Assembly (NCBI GenBank): GCA_009702305.1
Contig: WLIH01000097.1
Coordinates: 1 to 8,069, forward strand
Origin: Actinomycetota bacterium
Lineage (GTDB): Bacteria > Actinomycetota > Actinomycetes > Propionibacteriales > Nocardioidaceae
Direction: 5' to 3'
Length of the DNA stretch: 8,069 nucleotides
This document shows, in pieces, positions 1-6,382 of the stretch. Below the pieces are notes generated by a model. It was not told where the DNA came from. It saw only the letters and a program-made list of their open reading frames with translations, and made no database searches. The stretch's first letter is position 1. Each line of letters begins with the position of its first letter. Made by a program: the position numbers and the translations under genes.

Positions 1-428
1 CAGCGGCCGTCGGAATGCTCGGGGGTCGCGTCGATCGCGGTGCCCAGGTCGCGCAGGTCGCCGCACGCGTCGACCAGGGTGAGGTCGACGGCCGCTCCCG
101 CGACGTGCGGCGCGACGGCCACCGGGCTGACGAACCGGCTGGTGAGGTGGTGCAGCTCGTCGGCCGAGATGCCGGGCCGGGCGGCGCAGACCTCGGCGGC
201 GTACGCCGCGATGATGACCCGCTGATCGGCCACGCTGCGGTGCCCCTCGACGACGAGCAGCCCGATGCCGCGCGGCAGCAGGTCCTGGGCCGCGGTCAGT
301 CGGTCCGCGAGTCCGGTGCGCACCAGGGCGCGCGCTGGTCCGAGGGCCGGGTCGAGGTGGACCAGCGGCTCGCCGGTCTCGTGGACGGGGACGGCGGCGA
401 CGCGCGGGTCCGAGAGCAGGATCGTCAT
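1..428 (-). CDS. D-alanyl-D-alanine dipeptidase, VanX/DdpX-like (M15D zinc peptidase), 3' end outside window
   Basis: The 142 codons present begin MTILLSDPRV. The product would hydrolyse free D-Ala-D-Ala, either for peptidoglycan recycling or, in glycopeptide-resistant bacteria, to remove the normal MurF substrate. Visible family marks are the EGHRSVADQ segment at residues 61-69, with R64 in the place of the transition-state arginine of VanX, and SPVAVAPHVAGAAVDLTLVD at 101-120, where H108 and D115 (H-x6-D) match two zinc ligands (H116 and D123 in VanX). An RDLGTAID segment follows at 126-133. The catalytic Glu and third zinc ligand (ExWH motif) should lie just beyond the left edge, so completeness cannot be judged. 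The ATG at 428 is preceded by GGTGGAG, very close to the start. It is divergent from murF with 127 bp between the starts. There is no obvious signal peptide, so it is probably cytoplasmic. The family call is strong; the physiological role is inferred. Confidence 0.88.
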   Translation of the reverse strand, partial: MTILLSDPRVAAVPVHETGEPLVHLDPALGPARALVRTGLADRLTAAQDLLPRGIGLLVVEGHRSVADQRVIIAAYAAEVCAARPGISADELHHLTSRFVSPVAVAPHVAGAAVDLTLVDACGDLRDLGTAIDATPEHSDGR

Positions 429-555
429 GGCTCCACCGTCGCCGCGCGACCCGGGTCGCGGCCTCCACCTGAGGTGCCGCAGGGCTGTCCTGCAGGACGA
501 GGTCCTGGCCCCCAGGACGAGGCGCCGGCCCGGGCATGCGGCCGAGCATGAGGTC
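429..555. promoter_or_regulatory. Divergent dipeptidase/murF promoter region with two dyads
   Basis: This 127-bp non-coding gap must hold the promoters of both outward genes. It contains GTCCTGCAGGAC at 487-498, a perfect 12-bp palindrome, and GTCCTGGCCCCCAGGAC at 502-518, with 7-bp perfect arms around CCC. The same AGGAC/GTCCT half-site therefore occurs four times within 32 bp, and CAGGACGAGG is a direct repeat at 493-502 and 513-522, exactly 20 bp apart. This looks like an operator array for one regulator acting on both genes. The second dyad could alternatively act as a hairpin in the murF leader. No convincing -10 or -35 boxes were recognised. Confidence 0.5.
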
Positions 556-1860
556 ATGATCGCGATGACCCTGGCTGAGATCTCGTCCGTGGTGGGCGGT
601 CGCGTGGACGGCGACCCGACGCACACCGTGACCGGAGCGGCGTACGTCGACAGCCGCCACCCCGAGCCGGGCGGGCTCTTCGTCGCGGTGGTGGGCGAGC
701 ACAGCGACGGTCACGACTTCGCTGCGCACGCTCACGCCGTGCTGGGGTCGCGGCCCACCGGTCGACCGACCGTCGTCGTCGACGACCCGGTCGTCGCCCT
801 CGCCGCGCTCGCCCGCCATGTCGTGCGGCAGGTGCGCCCGCGGGTGCTGGCCGTCACCGGGTCGCAGGGCAAGACCGGCGCCAAGGACCTGCTGGCGGCC
901 GTGCTGACCGGATCCGTGGCCACCCGAGGCAACCTCAACAACGAGCTCGGGGTGCCGCTCACCTGCCTGCGTCTCGCGCCCGACTCGACCCACCTGGTGC
1001 TCGAGATGGGCGCGCGCGGCGTCGGTCACCTGGCCTGGCTGTGCGACATCGCCCGGCCCGACGTGGCTGCGGTGACGGCCGTCGGCACGGCCCACGTGGG
1101 CGAGTTCGGCTCTCCGGAGCTCATCGCGCTCGCCAAGGGCGAGCTGGTCGAGGCGCTCGCCCCGGACGGCGTCGCGGTGTTGAACGCCGACGACGCGGCC
1201 GTGCTCGCCATGGCCTCGCGCACCGGCGGATCGGTGCTGACCTACGGCGCCCGGGCGGCCGTGTCGTGGCGTGAGATGACGCTCGACGAGCGGGGCCGTG
1301 CGTCGTTCACGCTGTGCCACGCCGGGCGGTCCGAGCGCGTGCGCCTGCAGGTCGTCGGCCGCCATCAGGTGGCCAACGCGACCGCGGCGGCGGCGATGGC
1401 CCTCGCGGTCGACGTGCCGCTCGCGCTCGTCGCCGCTCGGCTCAGCTCCGCAGCACCGGCCTCCCCGCACCGCTGCGATCTGCGCGAGCGGGCTGACGGG
1501 CTGCTCGTGCTCGACGACACCTACAACGCCAACCCCGCCTCGGTGCGTGCCGCGCTGGACACCCTGGTCGCCCTGTCGTCCCCGCGGGCCGGGCGCCCGG
1601 TCGCCGTGCTCGGCGAGATGCGCGAGCTCGGCGCCGCCTCGCACGCCGCCCACCTCGCGGTGGGCGAGCACGCCCGGTCGCTGGGGGTCGGCGTGCTGGC
1701 GGTGGGTGCCGCCGCGTCGGCGTACGGCGGGGTGCCGGTCGCCGACCTCCCGGCGGCCCTCGCGTGGCTGCAGGCCGATCTGCGCCCCGACGACACCGTC
1801 CTGCTCAAGGCCTCCCGCGGGGTCGGTCTCGACCGCCTCGTGGCCGACCTGCTCGCCTGA
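556..1860 (+). CDS. murF: UDP-N-acetylmuramoyl-tripeptide--D-alanyl-D-alanine ligase (MurF)
   Basis: A cytoplasmic ATP-dependent ligase that adds D-Ala-D-Ala to UDP-MurNAc-tripeptide, the last soluble step of pentapeptide precursor synthesis. The 434-aa product has the three Mur-ligase domains. The N-terminal UDP-binding part has VDSRHPEPGGLFVAVVGEHSDGHDF at residues 31-55. The ATP loop TGSQGKTGAK is at 101-110 (K106), followed by NLNNELGVPLT (126-136) and LEMGARG (149-155). The C-terminal domain has DDTYNANPASVRAAL (320-334), VLGEMRELG (351-359) and KASRGVGLDRL (418-428). The chosen ATG gives MIAMTLAEIS, like known MurF N-termini. An in-frame ATG at 565 is an alternative, and GAGG at 550-553 suits 565 somewhat better by spacing. 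The reading frame stays open far upstream (to 265), but that stretch overlaps the dipeptidase antisense and is not MurF-like. No dcw-cluster neighbours (murE, mraY) follow, so this may be a stand-alone or second MurF. Catalytic motifs look intact. Confidence 0.94.
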   Translation: MIAMTLAEISSVVGGRVDGDPTHTVTGAAYVDSRHPEPGGLFVAVVGEHSDGHDFAAHAHAVLGSRPTGRPTVVVDDPVVALAALARHVVRQVRPRVLAVTGSQGKTGAKDLLAAVLTGSVATRGNLNNELGVPLTCLRLAPDSTHLVLEMGARGVGHLAWLCDIARPDVAAVTAVGTAHVGEFGSPELIALAKGELVEALAPDGVAVLNADDAAVLAMASRTGGSVLTYGARAAVSWREMTLDERGRASFTLCHAGRSERVRLQVVGRHQVANATAAAAMALAVDVPLALVAARLSSAAPASPHRCDLRERADGLLVLDDTYNANPASVRAALDTLVALSSPRAGRPVAVLGEMRELGAASHAAHLAVGEHARSLGVGVLAVGAAASAYGGVPVADLPAALAWLQADLRPDDTVLLKASRGVGLDRLVADLLA

Positions 1861-1875
1861 CCCTCAGCCCGTTCA

Positions 1876-1995
1876 CTCTCCACAGGCCCACCACTTGTAA
1901 CGCGGTGTTAGCCGATCTTCTGACCCGTTGCAACGGGCTAGAAGATCGACGAACAGCGCGTTACAAGGGGCCGGAGCCGCCGAACCTGTGGACAG
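1876..1995. repeat. Outer imperfect inverted repeat around palindrome copy A (DnaA-box-like arms)
   Basis: CTCTCCACAGG at 1876-1886 and CCTGTGGACAG at 1985-1995 are complementary at 10 of 11 positions and enclose the 74-bp palindrome. Their centre (about 1935.5) is 5 bp off the palindrome centre. The TCCACA core resembles the actinobacterial DnaA box (TTGTCCACA); the right arm read on the minus strand, CTGTCCACA, differs from it at one position. Copy B lacks this outer pair, so it may be incidental. Confidence 0.3.
1894..1967. repeat. 74-bp palindromic repeat, copy A
   Basis: The two 37-nt arms meet without a loop at 1930/1931 and match at 32 of 37 positions. The core is a perfect CCCGTTGCAACGGG at 1924-1937, and the ends are CTTGTAACGCG and CGCGTTACAAG. 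It lies 33 bp after the murF stop and 41 bp after the fadH stop, between convergent genes, where a bidirectional transcription terminator would be expected. There is no U-tract on either side, so a classical intrinsic terminator is not shown. The same element recurs at 7200-7273. Other possibilities are a REP/MITE-like element or a protein-binding or structural site. Confidence 0.85.
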
Positions 1996-2008
1996 TCAGC
2001 GGGCCGGC

Positions 2009-4012
2009 TCAGAGAGCGGCGGCGACCCGGGTGCCCTGCTCGATGGCGCGCTTGGCGTCGAGCTCGGCGGCGAGGTCGGCGCCGCCGATCAGCTGTGCGG
2101 ATCGACCGAGGGCGACCAGGTCGTCGTAGAGGTCGCGCACCGACTCCTGACCGGCGCAGAGCACCACGTGGTCGACGTCGAGCACGTGGGCGACGCCGTC
2201 GAGGGTGTAGTGCAGCCCCGCGTCGTCGACCTTGTCGTACGACGCCCCGCTGACCTGCACGACGCCCGACTGCTTCAGCACCGCCCGGTGCGCCCAGCCG
2301 GAGGTCTTGCCGAGGTCCTTGCCGATCATCGAGGTCTTGCGTTGCAGCAGCGTCACCTCGCGCCGCGGCTCACGTGCCTTGCGCTCGGTGAGACCGCCGG
2401 CGTGCAGGGTCGGGTCGCCGACGCCCCAGTGCGCCATCCAGTCGTCGGTGGTCTCGCTCGGGTCATGGGTCAGCCAGACGCTGACGTCGACACCGATCCC
2501 GCCGGCGCCGATCACAGCCACCCGGCGACCCGGCACCACGCGGCCCGCGAGCACGTCGGCGTACGACGCCACCTTGGGGTGGTCGACGCCGTCGAGGTCG
2601 GGGATCCGCGGCGTCACGCCGGTCGCGACGACCACGTCGTCGTACGACGCCAGGTCGGCCACCGTGGCGCGCGTCGAGAGTCTGACGTCGACCCCGAGCA
2701 CCTCGAGTCGTCGGGCGTAGTAGCGCAGCGTCTCGGCGAAGTCCTCCTTGCCGGGCACGGCCATCGCGAGGCGGAACTGGCCGCCCAGCGACGCCGACGC
2801 CTCGAAGAGCGTGACGGCGAGGCCGCGCTCGGCCGCCGAGACAGCCGCGGCGAGACCGGCAGGCCCCGCGCCGACGACGGCGACGGTGCGGCGCACCCGC
2901 GTCGGCGTCAGCACCAGCGTGGTCTCGCGGCACCCGCGCGGGTTGACCAGGCAGGAGGCCTTGCGGTTCTGGAAGGCGTGGTCGAGGCACGCCTGGTTGC
3001 AGGCGATGCAGGTGTTGATCTCGTCGGCGCGACCGGCGCGCGCCTTGGCGACGAACTCCGGGTCGGCGAGCAGCGGCCGAGCCATCGAGACCAGGTCCGC
3101 CTCGCCGGCGGCGAGGATCTGCTCGGCGAGCTCAGGGGTGTTGATCCGGTTCGAGGCGCAGACCGGCACCGACACGGCCGCCTTGAGTCGGGCTGTCGCC
3201 GAGCGCCAGGCACCGCGAGGCACCTGCGTGATGATCGTCGGCACGCGCGCCTCGTGCCAGCCGATGCCGGTGTTGAGCAGGGTCACGCCCTCGGCCTCGA
3301 GCAGGTGCGCGAGCTCGACGACCTCCTCCCACGTCTGTCCGCCCTCGACCAGGTCGAGCAGCGAGATCCGGTAGACGATCGGGAAGTCGGCGCCGACCAG
3401 CTCGCGCGAGCGACGCACGATCTCGACCGGGAAGCGCATCCGCTTGGCGGCCGAGCCGCCCCAGGCGTCGGTGCGGTCGTTGGTGCGTGCGGCGAGGAAC
3501 TGGTTGATCAGGTAGCCCTCCGAGCCCATGATCTCGACCGCGTCGTAGCCGGCCTTGACCGCGAGCGCGACCGAGCGCGCGAAGTCGGAGGCGGTCCGGT
3601 CGACGCCGCGCGTCGAGAGTGCAGAGGGCTTGAACGGCGTGATCGGCGACTTGCGCGAGGACGCCGAGACGCTGAACGGGTGGTAGGCGTAGCGCCCGGC
3701 GTGCAGCACCTGCAGGGCGATCGCGCCGCCCTCGTCGTGCACGGCGGCCGTCACCTGGCGGTGCCGCATGGCCTGCAGGCGCGAGCTCATCTCGGAGGCG
3801 AAGGGCTTGAGCTGGCCGCGGTGGTTGGGGGAGTAGCCACCGGTCACGATCAGCCCGACCTCGCCGCGGGCCCGCTCGGCGAAGTACGCCGCCAGCTTGG
3901 GCACGTCCCACGCGAAGTCCTCCAGGCCGGTGTGCATCGAGCCCATCACGACCCGGTTGCGCAGTGTCAGCTTGCCCAGCGTGACGGGCGAGAGCAGGTG
4001 GTCGTAGGTCAT
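2009..4012 (-). CDS. fadH: NADPH-dependent 2,4-dienoyl-CoA reductase, FadH type
   Basis: This 667-aa flavoprotein (E. coli FadH is about 672 aa) reduces 2,4-dienoyl-CoA intermediates in beta-oxidation of unsaturated fatty acids with double bonds at even positions. An old-yellow-enzyme-like FMN barrel occupies roughly residues 1-330. GSEGYLINQF (163-172) carries Y167 and GIGWHEARVP (249-258) carries H253, matching the E. coli catalytic Y166 and H252 by position. The 4Fe-4S ligands are C335, C338, C342 and C354. The FAD Rossmann motif VVGAGPAG lies near 379-386 and the NADPH motif VIGAGGIG near 500-507. The ATG overlaps the padR stop as ATGA and is preceded by GGAGG at 7-nt spacing, so the start is secure and translation is probably coupled to padR. 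A very long open frame continues upstream, but it is antisense to the importer genes and is not real. Related family members act on other enals, so the true substrate is inferred. Confidence 0.93.
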   Translation of the reverse strand: MTYDHLLSPVTLGKLTLRNRVVMGSMHTGLEDFAWDVPKLAAYFAERARGEVGLIVTGGYSPNHRGQLKPFASEMSSRLQAMRHRQVTAAVHDEGGAIALQVLHAGRYAYHPFSVSASSRKSPITPFKPSALSTRGVDRTASDFARSVALAVKAGYDAVEIMGSEGYLINQFLAARTNDRTDAWGGSAAKRMRFPVEIVRRSRELVGADFPIVYRISLLDLVEGGQTWEEVVELAHLLEAEGVTLLNTGIGWHEARVPTIITQVPRGAWRSATARLKAAVSVPVCASNRINTPELAEQILAAGEADLVSMARPLLADPEFVAKARAGRADEINTCIACNQACLDHAFQNRKASCLVNPRGCRETTLVLTPTRVRRTVAVVGAGPAGLAAAVSAAERGLAVTLFEASASLGGQFRLAMAVPGKEDFAETLRYYARRLEVLGVDVRLSTRATVADLASYDDVVVATGVTPRIPDLDGVDHPKVASYADVLAGRVVPGRRVAVIGAGGIGVDVSVWLTHDPSETTDDWMAHWGVGDPTLHAGGLTERKAREPRREVTLLQRKTSMIGKDLGKTSGWAHRAVLKQSGVVQVSGASYDKVDDAGLHYTLDGVAHVLDVDHVVLCAGQESVRDLYDDLVALGRSAQLIGGADLAAELDAKRAIEQGTRVAAAL

Positions 4013-4536
4013 CGGTGTGCCTCCAGGTACTCGGTCAGCCAGGTGATCCACGTCTGCTCCATCAGGATGCCGCCGCGCAGCACGAGGTACTGGTCCAGCT
4101 CGGCTCCGGCCAGGGCGGCCGGCTCCGGGTAGTCGCGCTTCATCAGCTGCTCGTAGTGGTCGAGCCGGATGTGGTGGTCGGCGAGGTTGGCGCGCACCAC
4201 GTCGAGCACCGCCTCCCGCTCGCCGTACGACGCCCCGCGCAGCTTGACGGCTAGCTCGGAGCGCAGGGTGTGGGTCTGGGTCGGCTCGGCCAGCCAGGCC
4301 GCGAGCGCCTCGGCTCCGGCCGGCGTCACGTCGTAGACGCGCTTGTCGGGCTTGCCCTGCTGCGCGAGCGCCGTCGCCCGCACCCAGCCGTCGCGCTCCA
4401 TCCGGGCCAGGGTGCGGTAGATCTGCTGGTGGCTGGCACCCCAGAAGTAGCCGATCGACCGGCTGAACCTCTTGGTCAGGTCCAGGCCGGCGGCGGGCTG
4501 CTCGCTCAGGGCGACCAGTAGGGCGTGCTCCAGCAT
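4009..4536 (-). CDS. PadR-family transcriptional regulator
   Basis: A small DNA-binding repressor type of about 175 aa. The N-terminal winged helix is clear: MLEHALLVALSEQPAAGLDL, then FWGASHQQIYRTLARMERDGWV as the recognition-helix and wing region, then KRVYDVTPAGAEALAAWL. A longer helical C-terminal part, rich in leucine and charged residues and ending EYLEAHR, fits the dimerisation domain of the larger PadR subfamily. The ATG at 4536 gives the usual family N-terminus. A GTG at 4554 would add six residues (MAHTAP), and neither start has a well-spaced ribosome site. It is the first gene of an operon with fadH (4-bp overlap) and is divergent from an ABC importer, so it may regulate both directions. 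The ligand is unknown; many PadR proteins respond to aromatic acids or drugs, but nothing here identifies one. Confidence 0.9.
   Translation of the reverse strand: MLEHALLVALSEQPAAGLDLTKRFSRSIGYFWGASHQQIYRTLARMERDGWVRATALAQQGKPDKRVYDVTPAGAEALAAWLAEPTQTHTLRSELAVKLRGASYGEREAVLDVVRANLADHHIRLDHYEQLMKRDYPEPAALAGAELDQYLVLRGGILMEQTWITWLTEYLEAHR
4020..4024 (-). promoter_or_regulatory. Ribosome binding site of fadH inside padR
   Basis: GGAGG on the minus strand lies 7 nt before the fadH ATG and within the last codons of padR. It fixes the fadH start and supports translation from the padR transcript. Confidence 0.75.
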
Positions 4537-4557
4537 GGGAGCAGTGTGCGCCACCTA

Positions 4558-4577
4558 TGCAACGAGTTGCAAGCAAC
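4558..4577. promoter_or_regulatory. Putative PadR operator: overlapping GTTGC/GCAAC dyads
   Basis: Two inverted repeats overlap: TGCAAC-GA-GTTGCA (4558-4571) and GTTGC-AA-GCAAC (4566-4577). They give three alternating half-sites, and GCAACG recurs 14 bp apart. The array sits between padR and the importer receptor gene, just upstream of both possible padR starts. This is where an autoregulating PadR that also controls the divergent operon would bind. Assignment to PadR rests on position only. Confidence 0.5.
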
Positions 4578-4606
4578 GTCTGCTGCGCCGGGTGCCGCCA
4601 GGCCTC

Positions 4607-4612
4607 TACGAT
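4607..4612 (+). promoter_or_regulatory. Candidate -10 box for a leaderless importer mRNA
   Basis: TACGAT fits the actinobacterial TAnnnT -10 motif and ends exactly 7 nt before the receptor ATG at 4619, so transcription would start at or next to the A of the start codon. No Shine-Dalgarno sequence precedes this ATG, which fits a leaderless transcript. No clear -35 hexamer is seen. Confidence 0.5.
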
Positions 4613-4618
4613 CTGGCC

Positions 4619-5503
4619 ATGTCGAAGCGTCGCTCCGCCGCCCTTGCGTCCCTGGTCCCGCTCCTGGTGCTCGCCGCTGCGTGCGCGCCGGCCGACGACG
4701 AGAGCGCCGCCGACCCGTCCACCGACAGCACGGCGAGTGTCAGCGCCGATGCCTGCGAGACCGACCAGCTGCCGCTGCTCACGGACGGCACGCTGACGAT
4801 CGGCACCGACTCCCCGGCGTACGAGCCGTGGTTCGTCGACAACGACCCGACCAACGGCGAGGGCTACGAGTCGGCCGTGGCTTACGCCGTCGCCGAGCAG
4901 CTCGGCTTCTCCGCGGACGAGGTGACCTGGGTGACCGTGCCGTTCAACACCTCCTACAAGCCGGGCGCGAAGCCGTTCGACTTCGACATCAACCAGATCT
5001 CGATCACCCCGTCGCGGGCGAAGGTCGTCGACTTCTCCGACGGCTACTACGCCGCCGCGCAGGCCGTGATCGCACTCAAGGGCTCGCCGGTCTCCGAGAT
5101 CTCGAGCATCGCCGACCTGGCCGACTACAACCTCGGCGCCCAGACCGGCACCACGTCGCTGAGCGCGATCACCGACATCATCAAGCCGGCCAACGACCCC
5201 TTGGTCTTCGAGGACACCAACGCCGCCAAGCAGGCGCTCAACAACGGCCAGGTCGACGCGATCCTGGCCGACCTGCCGACCGCGTTCTACATCTCGGCGG
5301 TGGAGATCTCCGGCAGCGAGATCGTCGGCCAGTTCCAGCCCGAGACCGGGGAGCAGGAGGAGTTCGGCATGCTCTTCGAGAAGGGCAGCGAGCTGGTGCC
5401 GTGCGTCGACGCGGCGCTGGCCGCTCTGCGCGAGGACGGCACGCTCGACGAGATCCAGCAGCGCTGGCTCTCCGACGTCGTGAGCGTCCCCGAGCTCTCC
5501 TGA
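4619..5503 (+). CDS. Amino-acid ABC transporter substrate-binding lipoprotein (SBP family 3)
   Basis: A 294-aa extracytoplasmic receptor expected to capture a polar amino acid or similar solute and pass it to the permease encoded next. The N-terminus has basic residues (KRR), a hydrophobic stretch, and a lipobox LAAAC with C22 as the lipidated cysteine, followed by an acidic Ser/Thr-rich linker (about 24-42). The family-3 fold is shown by LTIGTDSPAYEPWFV (about 59-73), GEGYESAVAYAVAEQLGF, and FDFDINQISITPSRAKVVDFSDGYY, where the Arg in TPSR matches the ligand-carboxylate arginine of this family. The NQ before ISIT, in place of the AG of GlnH-type proteins, resembles cystine-binding members such as FliY/TcyJ, but this does not fix the ligand. 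It is the first gene of the importer operon, with the permease 27 bp downstream. The ATG at 4619 was chosen because it begins the signal peptide; upstream in-frame codons overlap padR. Confidence 0.92.
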   Translation: MSKRRSAALASLVPLLVLAAACAPADDESAADPSTDSTASVSADACETDQLPLLTDGTLTIGTDSPAYEPWFVDNDPTNGEGYESAVAYAVAEQLGFSADEVTWVTVPFNTSYKPGAKPFDFDINQISITPSRAKVVDFSDGYYAAAQAVIALKGSPVSEISSIADLADYNLGAQTGTTSLSAITDIIKPANDPLVFEDTNAAKQALNNGQVDAILADLPTAFYISAVEISGSEIVGQFQPETGEQEEFGMLFEKGSELVPCVDAALAALREDGTLDEIQQRWLSDVVSVPELS

Positions 5504-5530
5504 CCTCGCCGCCTCCGTCGTACCCCTCTC

Positions 5531-6382
5531 GTGGCCGCCACCTGGACGCCGAGCGAGCGTGAGCTCGAGCGCCGCCGACTGAGGCAGCGGCTGCGGCGTC
5601 GCGACCTCGTCGTCGCGACCACCGTCACGCTCGTCGTCTTCGTCGGCCTCGGTCTCGGCATCACGTCCACGCCGGGGTGGGACGCCGTGCAGGAGCTCTT
5701 CTTCAACGGCTTCCATGCCCGCGAGTCCTTCGACGCGGTGCTCGAGGGCTTCTGGGTCAACGTCAAGCTCTTCATGATCTGCGAGCCGGTGATCCTCGCG
5801 CTCGCTCTCGCCGTGGCCCTGGCCCGGCAGGCGCGCGCCGCCTGGCTGGTGCCGCTGCGGATCGTGGCCGTCCTCTACACCGATGTCTTCCGCGGCATCC
5901 CGACGATCCTGCTGGTCATCCTGCTCGCCTTCGGCATGCCGGCGCTGGGCCTGCAGGGGATCCCGATCAGCGCCACCTTCTGGGCCGGGGTGGCGCTGGT
6001 GCTGTCCTACGGCGCGTACGTCGCCGAGGTCTTCCGCTCCGGCATCGAGTCGATCCACCCCTCACAGCTCGCCAGTGCCGACGCTCTCGGGCTCAGTCGG
6101 GCCCAGGCGATGCGCCACGTCGTCGTACCCCAGGCCGTGCGGCGCGTCGTGCCCCCGCTGCTCAACGACTTCGTCTCGCTGCAGAAGGACACCGCCCTGG
6201 TCGCCTCGGCCGGCATCCTCGACGCCGTCTTCGCCGCCCGCAACTACGGCAACTTCAACTTCAACTACACCCCGCTGGTCGTCGTCGCGTGCTTCTTCGT
6301 CGTGATGACCGTGCCGCTGGCGCGCCTGACCGACTGGCTGCAGCGCCGCTACGTCGAGCGCGAGCGGGCGGGGGCGCGATGA
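5531..6382 (+). CDS. Amino-acid ABC transporter permease (HisM/GlnP type)
   Basis: A 283-aa inner-membrane channel subunit. After a strongly basic N-terminal arm (RRRLRQRLRRR, about 14-24), hydrophobic segments lie near residues 26-45, 79-99, 111-137, 147-166 and 246-266. The cytoplasmic coupling (EAA) loop is SADALGLSRAQAMRHVVVPQA at about 182-202, with the conserved G and the V-P near its end; the usual EAA reads SAD here. DVFRGIP (118-124) and LQKDTALVA (217-225) are also typical of polar amino-acid permeases. The start is taken as GTG at 5531. No Shine-Dalgarno sequence is visible and no in-frame ATG lies before the first membrane segment, so the exact start is uncertain. The stop overlaps the ATPase start as ATGA. 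Only one permease gene is present, so it probably acts as a homodimer. Confidence 0.9.
   Translation: MAATWTPSERELERRRLRQRLRRRDLVVATTVTLVVFVGLGLGITSTPGWDAVQELFFNGFHARESFDAVLEGFWVNVKLFMICEPVILALALAVALARQARAAWLVPLRIVAVLYTDVFRGIPTILLVILLAFGMPALGLQGIPISATFWAGVALVLSYGAYVAEVFRSGIESIHPSQLASADALGLSRAQAMRHVVVPQAVRRVVPPLLNDFVSLQKDTALVASAGILDAVFAARNYGNFNFNYTPLVVVACFFVVMTVPLARLTDWLQRRYVERERAGAR

Noticed and set aside
265..555. N-terminal extension of MurF to the far-upstream ATG
   Set aside because: The added 97 residues overlap the dipeptidase antisense, look like shadow sequence, and MurF homology begins at the ATG at 556 or 565.
1924..1937. CCCGTTGCAACGGG core of palindrome A as an additional PadR site
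   Set aside because: It shares GTTGCAAC with the padR-side half-sites, but copy B has GTTAGAAC at the same place, so the similarity is probably chance within the palindrome.
1894..1967. Palindrome copy A as a classical Rho-independent terminator
   Set aside because: The hairpin is strong, but no U-tract follows in either direction and it is far longer than usual, so only a repeat was called; terminator function remains possible.
1928..4132. 734-codon plus-strand open frame opposite fadH
   Set aside because: It reads as an antisense shadow with no recognisable domain, while the opposite strand encodes a full FadH with all cofactor motifs.
4013..6058. Long open minus-strand frame continuing upstream of fadH
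   Set aside because: It is antisense to the importer genes, has low-complexity Arg/Asp/Gly-rich composition typical of GC-rich shadow frames, and fadH has its own ATG with GGAGG at 4012.
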